The notes under the pieces were generated by a model. That model was not told the DNA's origin, did not search any database, and saw only the letters and a program-made list of their open reading frames with translations. Made by a program: the position numbers and the translations under genes. From Sphingopyxis alaskensis RB2256 (GTDB lineage Bacteria; Pseudomonadota; Alphaproteobacteria; Sphingomonadales; Sphingomonadaceae), in assembly GCF_000013985.1 (NCBI RefSeq), contig NC_008048.1:1674001-1738000 (forward strand): a DNA stretch of 64,000 bases, written 5' to 3'. Below are positions 57,262 through 64,000 of the stretch, piece by piece; position 1 is the stretch's first letter, and every line of letters begins with the position of its first letter.

Positions 57262-58488
57262 ATGACCAACTATCAATCCGACCTGCTGCGCCTTCTCGAC
57301 GAGCGAGGCTATATCCATCAGATGACCGACGCGGAAGGGCTCGATGCGCTCGCCGCGAAACAGATCGTCCCCGGATATATCGGCTTCGACGCGACCGCGC
57401 CCAGCCTGCACGTCGGCAGCCTCGTCCAGATCATGATGCTGCGCCGCCTGCAACAGACGGGGCACAAGCCCATTGTGCTGATGGGCGGCGGGACGACGCG
57501 GATCGGCGACCCGACGGGGCGTGACGAAAGCCGCAAGATGCTGTCGGACGAGGTGATCGCCGCGAACATCGCGTCGATCTTCAGCATCTTTCGGCAGTTC
57601 CTGGTGTTCGGCGATGGTCCGACCGACGCGGTGATGGTCGATAATCAGGACTGGCTCGGCAAGCTCGGCTATATCGAGCTGCTCCAAGAAGTCGGCAGGC
57701 ATTTCACGATCAATCGCATGTTGACCTTTGATTCGGTCAAGCTGCGGCTCGAGCGCGAACAGCCGATGACCTTCCTCGAGTTCAATTACATGATCCTCCA
57801 GGGCTATGACTTTCGCCACCTGTCGCGCGAAATGGGTGTGCGGCTCCAGATGGGGGGATCGGACCAGTGGGGCAATATCGTCAACGGCATGGAACTGGGC
57901 CGCCGCATGGACGGCGCCGATCTCTATGGCCTGACGACTCCGCTGCTCACCACCGCCGCGGGCGCCAAAATGGGCAAAACGGCTGCCGGCGCGGTCTGGC
58001 TTAATCCCGAACAACTGTCCCATTTTGACTATTGGCAATATTGGCGCAACTGCGACGACCGCGATGTCGGCAAGTTCCTGAAGCTCTTCACCGACCTGCC
58101 GCTCGCCGAGATTGCGCGCCTCGAAGCGCTCGAGGGCGCCGAGATCAACGAGGCGAAGAAGATTCTCGCCAACGAGGCGACCGCAATGTGCCGCGGCGTC
58201 GATGCAGCCAGCACCGCGGCCGAGACCGCCACGCAAACCTTTGAAAAGGGCCGGATTGGCGGCGACCTGCCGCACGTCGCTGCGCCCGCCGACGGGATCG
58301 GCATCGTCGATGCCCTGCGCGAACTCGGCTTTGCTGCCTCGAACAAGGAAGCGCGCCGCAAGCTCGAAGAGGGCGCGGTGAGGGTGGACGGCAGCGTCGT
58401 TCGCGACCCCAGCTATCGGATCGTCCCGGCGGGCGGCGACATTGCGATCAGCCTCGGCGCCAAAAAACATGGTCTCGTGACGCGGTAA
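57262..58488 (+). CDS. tyrS: Tyrosyl-tRNA synthetase
   Basis: Charges tRNA-Tyr. The 408-aa protein has the class I HIGH motif as HVGS ([20 protein letters not shown]), the [12 protein letters not shown] block and KMSKS as KMGKT. A C-terminal S4 RNA-binding domain ([20 protein letters not shown]) is present. The frame runs open upstream through the inserted element, but ATG 57262 gives the family N-terminus ([20 protein letters not shown]). The inserted GIY-YIG unit ends 41 bp before the start and may carry or disrupt its promoter. Confidence 0.97.
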   Translation: MTNYQSDLLRLLDERGYIHQMTDAEGLDALAAKQIVPGYIGFDATAPSLHVGSLVQIMMLRRLQQTGHKPIVLMGGGTTRIGDPTGRDESRKMLSDEVIAANIASIFSIFRQFLVFGDGPTDAVMVDNQDWLGKLGYIELLQEVGRHFTINRMLTFDSVKLRLEREQPMTFLEFNYMILQGYDFRHLSREMGVRLQMGGSDQWGNIVNGMELGRRMDGADLYGLTTPLLTTAAGAKMGKTAAGAVWLNPEQLSHFDYWQYWRNCDDRDVGKFLKLFTDLPLAEIARLEALEGAEINEAKKILANEATAMCRGVDAASTAAETATQTFEKGRIGGDLPHVAAPADGIGIVDALRELGFAASNKEARRKLEEGAVRVDGSVVRDPSYRIVPAGGDIAISLGAKKHGLVTR

Positions 58489-58534
58489 GGCACAAACAGC
58501 ATTTACCACTTCTTCAGCATTCCGGCGGAACGTC

Positions 58535-58903
58535 ATGGCCAAATCAACAAGGTCCACGAAAATGCGCAAGATTGACACGAGCAAGGCCCATTATGTCGGC
58601 CTCGACCAGCGGATCGCTCCGCGGAGCGACGTCTATTGCCGCCTGCCCTTCGTCATGCCCGACGGGCGGCAGGAAATGTGCACCTGCGTCAACATCAGCG
58701 CCGACGGCCTGTTGATGCGCTTCGAGCGCGGGCTGGAGCCCGGCGATCTCATCGTGTTCCGCATGCCCATCATCGGCCGTGCCGCGGCAAAAGTGGTCTG
58801 GTCGCTGGGCGGCAAGACCGGGGTGCAGTTCGAAAAATCGATCTCGGTCGAGGATTATCTGCCGATGATCCGCGCGATGGGCGCACGCGGGGACGTGAAC
58901 TGA
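58535..58903 (+). CDS. PilZ domain protein (c-di-GMP binding)
   Basis: A 122-aa single PilZ domain. The c-di-GMP motifs are RIAPR (RxxxR, about residues 26-30) and NISADG (D/NxSxxG), so binding is likely. No partner domain is present, so it probably works by contacting another protein. The ATG at 58535 follows TCAGCATTCCGGCGGAA, with CGGCGGAA as the Shine-Dalgarno; ATG 58562 would also give an intact domain. It stands 46 bp after tyrS. Confidence 0.85.
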   Translation: MAKSTRSTKMRKIDTSKAHYVGLDQRIAPRSDVYCRLPFVMPDGRQEMCTCVNISADGLLMRFERGLEPGDLIVFRMPIIGRAAAKVVWSLGGKTGVQFEKSISVEDYLPMIRAMGARGDVN

Positions 58904-58972
58904 GGCAACGCGTCGGCAATCCGGTCCATCGTTCCGTTCGTTTCGAGACGGTCAGATCGAGCGCATGATGAT

Positions 58973-61039
58973 CTACCCGCTCCGTAGCAGCGGCACCGCC
59001 GCATCGCGTTCGAAGAGATAGAGACAAAGCCGCACCGCCTCGCCGCGCGCGCCCTCCATCCCGCCGTCGCGTTCGACGAACAGCCGCGCATCGTCGTGCG
59101 CGACGGGGAGCAGGCGCACCAGCTGTTCGGGGCTCGCCAGCCGATAATCGGCCTCCCCCGACTGTTTGAGGCCCAGCAGTTCACCGCCGCCGCGCAGTTC
59201 GAGATCCCTTTCGGCAATCACGAAGCCGTCGTTGGTCTCGCGCATCAGCGCCAGCCGCTCGCGCGCCGTCTCCGACAGAGTCGGCGACCGCAGCAGCAGG
59301 CACACCGATTTCGCTGCGCCGCGCCCGACGCGACCGCGCAGCTGGTGCAGCTGGGCGAGGCCGAAATGCTCGGCATGTTCGACGACCATCAGGCTGGCGG
59401 CAGGGACATCGACGCCCACCTCGATCACGGTCGTGGCGACGAGCACGCCGATCGCGCCGGACTGGAAGCGCGCCATGACGTCATCCTTTTCGGGCCCTTT
59501 CATCCGCCCGTGGACCAGCCCGACGCGCGCCGCGCCCAGCCGCTCGGCGAGCAGCGCGGCGCGGGCCTCGGCCGCCGCCAGCTCGCTTGCCTCGCTTTCG
59601 GCGACGAGCGGGCACACCCAATAGGCCTGCGCGCCCGTCGCGAGATGGCGTTCGAGCGAGGCGATCACCTCGTCGAGCCGCTCGACCGACACGACGCGCG
59701 TGTCGACGGGGGTGCGCCCCGGCGGCATCTCGTCGATCCGCGACACGTCCATTTCGCCATGATTGGCGAGCAGCAGGGTGCGCGGGATCGGCGTCGCGGT
59801 CATCACCAGCAGGTGCGGCGGCCGCGCCGCCTTTTGCGTCAGCATCAACCGCTGCGCGACGCCGAAGCGATGCTGTTCGTCGACGACGACGAGCGCGAGA
59901 TCCCTGTATGTCACCGCCTGCTGAAAAATCGCATGGGTGCCGATCAATATGTCGATGCTGCCGTCGGCGAGGCCCATCAGCGTCGATTCGCGCACCCGCC
60001 CCTTGTCGCGCCCGGTCAGGATGGCGAGGTTCACCGGCAGGCCCGCGAGCATCGCCCGCAAGGTCGCATGATGCTGGCGCGCCAGGATTTCGGTCGGCGC
60101 GAGCAGCGCCGCCTGCGTCCCCGCTTCGACCGCGGTCAGCATCGCACGCAGCGCCACCAGCGTCTTGCCCGACCCGACATCGCCCTGCAGCATCCGCAGC
60201 ATCGGCGTGTCCTGCGCCATGTCGCCCGCAATCTCGCGCCCGACGCGCTCCTGCGCCCCCGTGAGCCCGAACGGCAGGCGTAGCGCGCCGGTCAGGCGGC
60301 CGTCACCGACGATCGCGCGCCCCCTGCGGTTGCGCAGCCCCTGCCGGATCAGCATCAGCGCGACCTGATTGGCGAAAATCTCGTCATAGGCGAGCCGGTC
60401 GCGCGCGGCCTCGTCGCGCGGGTTGGCGTGCGCGCGCGCCACCGCCTCGCGCCAGTCGGGCCAGTTGCGGCTCGCGAGCAGGGGCGCGTCGATCCATTCG
60501 GCGAGGTCGGGGCGCCGGTCGAGCGCGATCGCGGCAAGCTGCGACAGCCGCGCGTTGGTGAGGCCTTCGGTCAGCGGATAGACGGGCTCATGCTCAGCTA
60601 TCGCGCCTTCGTCGCCGGGTTCGGCGACATGGTCGGGATGGACGATCTGGCGCATGTCGCCGTACAGGTCGAGCCGCCCCGACACGCGGCGCGTCTCGCC
60701 CAGCGGGAACAGCTTGCGCGCCAGCCCCGATGTCCGCCCGAAATAGACGAGCCGCACATGATCGCCCGCGCGATCGAACGCCTCGACGCCGAACGGGGCA
60801 CGCGGGCTGCGGCCGGGACGATAATCCTGCACGGTCAGATCGACGATGATCGTCTGTCCGGGCTGCGCCTGATCGAGCCGCTCGACGGCGATGCGCGAGA
60901 TGAGTCCCGTCGGCAGATGGAACAGCACATCGACGAGGCGCTCCAGCCCAAGCCGCGTCAGTGGCTTGGCGAGTTGCGGCCCGACACCTTTCAGGTCAGT
61001 GAGCGCGGCAAAGAGTGGATTGAGGATTTCGGGTCGCAT
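58973..61039 (-). CDS. recG: ATP-dependent DNA helicase RecG
   Basis: Branch-migration helicase that reverses stalled forks and processes Holliday junctions. The 688-aa protein has the N-terminal wedge (OB-fold) domain and the SF2 motifs: GDVGSGKTLVALRAML (motif I), VVVDEQHRFGVAQRLML (DEQH, motif II), TATPIPRTLLL (motif III) and QLRGRVGRG (motif VI). ATG 61039 is chosen over 61078. It is divergent from sdhE; the roughly 245-bp gap between them is full of hairpins. Confidence 0.97.
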   Translation of the reverse strand: MRPEILNPLFAALTDLKGVGPQLAKPLTRLGLERLVDVLFHLPTGLISRIAVERLDQAQPGQTIIVDLTVQDYRPGRSPRAPFGVEAFDRAGDHVRLVYFGRTSGLARKLFPLGETRRVSGRLDLYGDMRQIVHPDHVAEPGDEGAIAEHEPVYPLTEGLTNARLSQLAAIALDRRPDLAEWIDAPLLASRNWPDWREAVARAHANPRDEAARDRLAYDEIFANQVALMLIRQGLRNRRGRAIVGDGRLTGALRLPFGLTGAQERVGREIAGDMAQDTPMLRMLQGDVGSGKTLVALRAMLTAVEAGTQAALLAPTEILARQHHATLRAMLAGLPVNLAILTGRDKGRVRESTLMGLADGSIDILIGTHAIFQQAVTYRDLALVVVDEQHRFGVAQRLMLTQKAARPPHLLVMTATPIPRTLLLANHGEMDVSRIDEMPPGRTPVDTRVVSVERLDEVIASLERHLATGAQAYWVCPLVAESEASELAAAEARAALLAERLGAARVGLVHGRMKGPEKDDVMARFQSGAIGVLVATTVIEVGVDVPAASLMVVEHAEHFGLAQLHQLRGRVGRGAAKSVCLLLRSPTLSETARERLALMRETNDGFVIAERDLELRGGGELLGLKQSGEADYRLASPEQLVRLLPVAHDDARLFVERDGGMEGARGEAVRLCLYLFERDAAVPLLRSG

Positions 61040-61080
61040 CGGTGATCGGTGTTTAGCGCGAGCTTTGCCAACTTGCACCT

Positions 61081-61270
61081 CCCCTCTCCCCTCCCTCTCC
61101 CCTTGCGGGAGAGGGCGGCGAGACTTACGAGCTTGCTCGTTAGTCGCAGCGGGTGAGGGGTATGCGCTTGCAAAGCAAGCGCGCCCTCGCCATGCGGGCG
61201 CTCACCCTCATCCAACTTCGCCTGGCCGCAAAGCGGCAAGGCTTCGTATCCTTCTCCCATTAAGCGAGAA
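61081..61270. repeat. Hairpin-rich repeat region between recG and sdhE
   Basis: Several strong hairpins lie in tandem: CCCTCTCCC/GGGAGAGGG (61093-61115), ACGAGC/GCTCGT near 61127-61140, GCGCTTGC/GCAAGCGC (61164-61182) and CTTCTC/GAGAAG near 61251-61271. The first belongs to the widespread CCCTCTCCC-type repeat. It forms the divergent leader of recG and sdhE, with no gene inside. Confidence 0.7.
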
Positions 61271-61285
61271 GGGAAAGAGAAACAG

Positions 61286-61546
61286 ATGACCGACCGCCTG
61301 AAACGTCTCAAGTTCCGCGCCTGGCACCGCGGCACGCGCGAGGCCGACTATATGATCGGCGGCTTCTTCGACCGCTATTCGCCCGCCTGGGGCGAAACTG
61401 AACTCGCATGGTTCGAGGCCGTGGTCGAGGAGGATGACGTCGACATCATGGCGTGGGCGCTCGGCACCGCCGCGCCGCCCGCGCATCTCGACAAGCCCGA
61501 CCTGATCGCGGCGATGCGCCGGCTGGACTATATCCCGCTGCCATGA
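61286..61546 (+). CDS. sdhE: Succinate dehydrogenase FAD assembly factor
   Basis: An 86-aa protein that promotes covalent FAD attachment to SdhA. The RGxRE signature is RGTREADYMIGGFFDRY, with Glu and Gly in the expected places, followed by WFEAVVEEDDVDIMAWALG. It overlaps mfd by 4 bp (ATGA), a recG | sdhE-mfd order seen across alphaproteobacteria. Confidence 0.95.
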   Translation: MTDRLKRLKFRAWHRGTREADYMIGGFFDRYSPAWGETELAWFEAVVEEDDVDIMAWALGTAAPPAHLDKPDLIAAMRRLDYIPLP

Positions 61547-64000
61547 CCCGAAGCGCCGCCGACATTCTTGCCGCGATCGCATCGGCCGCGGCGCCGCTGA
61601 CGCTGGCGCGCGCCGCCGACGGTTTCCTGCCGCTGCTGCTCGCCGACCTCGCGCGAGCGAGCGACAAGAGGCTGGTCTATGTCGCGACCGACGATGCCGC
61701 GATGCAGGCGATCGCCGACGCCGCGCCCTTCTTTGCCCCCGACCTCACCGTCCATCGCTTCCCGGCGTGGGACTGCCTGCCGTACGACCGCGCGGGGCCT
61801 TCGATGCGCGTCAGCGCCGACCGGCTGGCGACGCTGTCGGCGTTGCAGGCGGCGCCCAGGCGCGGCGAACTGATCCTGACCACCGTCGCCGCGATCACGC
61901 AGCGCACGCTCACCCCCTTCCGCATCCGCCAGCTCGCGACGACGCTCGCCGCAGGCCAGCGGATTGACCGCGACGCGCTCGCCGAGCTGCTCGTCGCCAA
62001 CGGCTTCAGCCGCGTCGACACCGTCGCCGACCAGGGCGAGTTCGCGGTGCGCGGCGGCCTGCTCGACCTGTTTCCGGCGGGCGAAGAGACCGGGCTGCGC
62101 GTCGATTTTTTCGGCGACGAGATCGAAAGCATCCGCCGCTTCGACCCCGCCGACCAGCGCAGCCTGGGGGCCGCCAAGGCGCTGCAACTTCTCCCCGCAT
62201 CCGAAACCCTGCTCGACGAGGCGACGATCAAGCGGTTTCGCTCGGCCTATCGCGAATTGTTCGGCGCGCAGGCGACGGGCGACCCGCTCTATCAGGCGGT
62301 CAGCGACGGGCGGCGGCAAGCGGGCATGGATCATTGGCTGCCGCTGTTCGAGGAGCGGATGGCGACGCTGTTCGACCATATCGACCCCGCGACCCCGGTG
62401 CTGCGCGGCCACCGCACCGACGCAACCGCCGAAACGCGCTTCGCCGCGATCGCCGACTATCATGCCAACCGCGTCGCCGCCGAACGCGAATCACCCGGCA
62501 GCTACCGCCCGCTCGCGCCTGAGGCGCTGTATCTGACCGAAGCCGAATGGAGCGGGGCGGAGCAAGACCGTCCGGTTCATATCGTCACCGCCTTCGACGT
62601 TCCGCCCGCGGCAACGGTCGTCGACCTCGAAACTTTCGCGGCGCGCGATTTCACCCCCGAACGCACCGCCGACCTCAATGTTTACGACAAGGTCGCCGAC
62701 CATCTGTCGGACGAACGCCGCAAGGGACGGCGCACAATCATCGCCAGCTATTCGGGCGGTGCGCGCGAGCGACTTTCGGGACTGCTGCGCGACCATGGCG
62801 TGACCTCGCTGGTACAGGTCGACACCTGGCAAGAGGCGTTGGGTTCAAGTTCCGCTCGTGTCGAGCGAAGTCGAGACACCCCGCAGGAAAGCGCTGCCCC
62901 GACGGGTGTCTCGACTTCGCTCGACACGAACGGGAATAAAGGTGCGGCGGGAACGGGCACGGTGGCGATGGTCGTCCTCCCCCTTGATCACGGCTTCGCC
63001 TCCGACGCGATCAGCCTGCTCACCGAACAGGACATATTGGGCGAACGCCTCGTCCGCCGCCAGAAACGCCGCAAAAGCGCCGACGCCTTCCTCGCCGAAC
63101 TGGCGACGCTCAGCGTCGGCGATCTGGTGGTTCATCTCGACCATGGCATCGGCCGCTATGAGGGACTGACCTCGATCCCGGTCGGGAACAGCCCGCACGA
63201 TTGCGTCGCGCTGACCTATGCCGGCGGTGACAAGCTCTACGTTCCCGTCGAAAATCTCGACGTCCTCTCGCGCTATGGCGGCGAAAGCGACGGCGTCGCG
63301 CTCGACAAATTGGGCGGCGAGGCGTGGCAGCGGCGCAAGGCGCGGATGAAGGAGCGGATCCGCGAGATTGCGGGCGAACTGCTCGCCACCGCGGCGCAGC
63401 GCGCACTCCGCCCCGGCGAGATCCTCACGCAGGATGCCGCCTACCCCGCCTTCGCCGACCGCTTCCCCTATCAGGAAACCGACGATCAGGACCGCGCCAT
63501 CGGCGACGTGCTCGCCGACATGGCGTCGGGGCGACCGATGGACCGGCTGGTGTGCGGCGACGTCGGGTTCGGCAAGACCGAGGTGGCGCTGCGCCCGGCG
63601 TTTGTGGCCGCAATGGCGGGCGTTCAGGTCGCGGTGGTGGTGCCGACGACCCTGCTCGCGCGCCAGCATTACAGCAATTTTGTCGACCGTTTCAAAGGCT
63701 TTCCGATCCATATCGGTCGCCTGTCGCGCCTTGTCCCCGCCGCCGAGGCGCAAAAGACCCGCGAAGGCCTGGCGAGCGGCCAGATCGACATCGTCGTCGG
63801 CACCCATGCGGTGATCGCCAAATCGGTCGAGTTCAAGAATCTCGGCCTCGTCATCGTCGACGAGGAACAGCGCTTCGGCGTCGTCCACAAGGAACGGCTG
63901 AAGCAACTCAAGGCCGATGTCCACGTCCTCACCCTCACCGCGACGCCGATCCCGCGCACCTTGCAAATGGCGATGTCGGGCTTGCGCGAACTCAGCGTGA
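61543..64000 (+). CDS. mfd: Transcription-repair coupling factor Mfd, N-terminal two thirds
   Basis: Removes RNA polymerase stalled at DNA damage and recruits UvrA. The frame runs open to the window end (about 819 codons seen). It has the UvrB-like N-terminal part (VHRFPAWDCLPYDRAGPSMR), the RNAP-interacting domain (VGDLVVHLDHGIGRYEGLTS) and the translocase with Walker A CGDVGFGKTEVALRPAFV and DEEQ (VIVDEEQRFG). Residues about 435-469, between the damage-domain end and the RNAP-interacting domain, come from a palindromic repeat pair inserted in frame. Overlaps sdhE. Confidence 0.95.
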   Translation, partial: MTRSAADILAAIASAAAPLTLARAADGFLPLLLADLARASDKRLVYVATDDAAMQAIADAAPFFAPDLTVHRFPAWDCLPYDRAGPSMRVSADRLATLSALQAAPRRGELILTTVAAITQRTLTPFRIRQLATTLAAGQRIDRDALAELLVANGFSRVDTVADQGEFAVRGGLLDLFPAGEETGLRVDFFGDEIESIRRFDPADQRSLGAAKALQLLPASETLLDEATIKRFRSAYRELFGAQATGDPLYQAVSDGRRQAGMDHWLPLFEERMATLFDHIDPATPVLRGHRTDATAETRFAAIADYHANRVAAERESPGSYRPLAPEALYLTEAEWSGAEQDRPVHIVTAFDVPPAATVVDLETFAARDFTPERTADLNVYDKVADHLSDERRKGRRTIIASYSGGARERLSGLLRDHGVTSLVQVDTWQEALGSSSARVERSRDTPQESAAPTGVSTSLDTNGNKGAAGTGTVAMVVLPLDHGFASDAISLLTEQDILGERLVRRQKRRKSADAFLAELATLSVGDLVVHLDHGIGRYEGLTSIPVGNSPHDCVALTYAGGDKLYVPVENLDVLSRYGGESDGVALDKLGGEAWQRRKARMKERIREIAGELLATAAQRALRPGEILTQDAAYPAFADRFPYQETDDQDRAIGDVLADMASGRPMDRLVCGDVGFGKTEVALRPAFVAAMAGVQVAVVVPTTLLARQHYSNFVDRFKGFPIHIGRLSRLVPAAEAQKTREGLASGQIDIVVGTHAVIAKSVEFKNLGLVIVDEEQRFGVVHKERLKQLKADVHVLTLTATPIPRTLQMAMSGLRELSV
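62856..62929. repeat. Paired palindromic repeat, family 1, copy D, in frame inside mfd
   Basis: Arms 62856-62880 and 62905-62929 are perfectly complementary over 25 bp (TCGTGTCGAGCGAAGTCGAG onwards), with a 24-bp spacer. In the mfd frame they translate as ARVERSRDT and GVSTSLDTNG without a stop. Same family as 17449, 19741 and 51969. Confidence 0.92.

Overview
The window is about 64 kb of high-GC, gene-dense chromosome from an alphaproteobacterium, most likely a sphingomonad (Sphingopyxis or a close relative). This rests on the gene order (Tol-Pal tail-tilS-ftsH, mreBCD-mrdA-rodA, glyQ-glyS-ppdK, recG | sdhE-mfd), a bacterial Cdc48-type ATPase, and several short dispersed palindromic repeat families; no marker gene was searched. 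Nearly all the DNA is chromosomal housekeeping or conserved accessory genes. There is no CRISPR array, prophage, rRNA operon or classical insertion sequence. Four tRNA genes are present: Thr(GGT), Ser(GGA), Arg(ACG) and Lys(CTT).

Layout. 1-5.2 kb: end of ybgF, tilS, ftsH and three small conserved genes, closed by a 172-bp palindromic element. 5.4-14.3 kb: rpoZ, a phospholipase D-like gene facing a PmtA-like methyltransferase, an MFS transporter, a Cdc48-like AAA ATPase, a LysR regulator, tRNA-Thr, a DUF1905 gene and an exported cyclophilin. 14.3-20.8 kb: two tRNAs, ppdK, glyS and glyQ on the minus strand. 20.9-29.7 kb: an XRE/membrane-protein pair, two TraB/GumN paralogues, rplY-pth, a Tat-exported SDR, a CAP protein, ychF, a broken GIY-YIG gene and a MerR/glutaredoxin divergon. 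29.8-39.1 kb: phoD, mutL, the rod-shape operon and tRNA-Lys. 39.5-47.4 kb: a divergent acyl-CoA catabolic cluster with two mirrored pairs of acyl-CoA dehydrogenases, a crotonase, a thiolase and an NPD-type flavoenzyme. 47.8-53.7 kb: a MoxR ATPase and its VWA partner separated by an NTF2-like gene and a soluble chemoreceptor, then an Amj-type lipid II flippase and a DUF817 protein. 53.8-64 kb: an M24 peptidase, a DUF1343 (NamZ-like) muramidase, a DOMON-like gene, an intact GIY-YIG gene, tyrS, PilZ, recG, sdhE and the start of mfd.

The most interesting signal runs across genes. At least four families of short palindromic repeats occur as inverted pairs of hairpins. Two families bracket a small GIY-YIG nuclease gene (28161-28545, frameshifted; 56863-57220, intact) with arms of about 40 bp that are over 90% identical. 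In two other families the pair sits in frame inside a housekeeping gene (glyS at 17796-17889, mfd at 62856-62929), adding roughly 30-35 residues without breaking the frame. In three families arm differences fall at paired positions and keep the hairpin stem, which suggests the folded form is what is maintained. The working idea, which is inference, is that GIY-YIG nucleases spread such palindromic pairs, much as RAYT transposases are linked to REP sequences. Homology searches and cross-genome counts, not possible here, would decide it.
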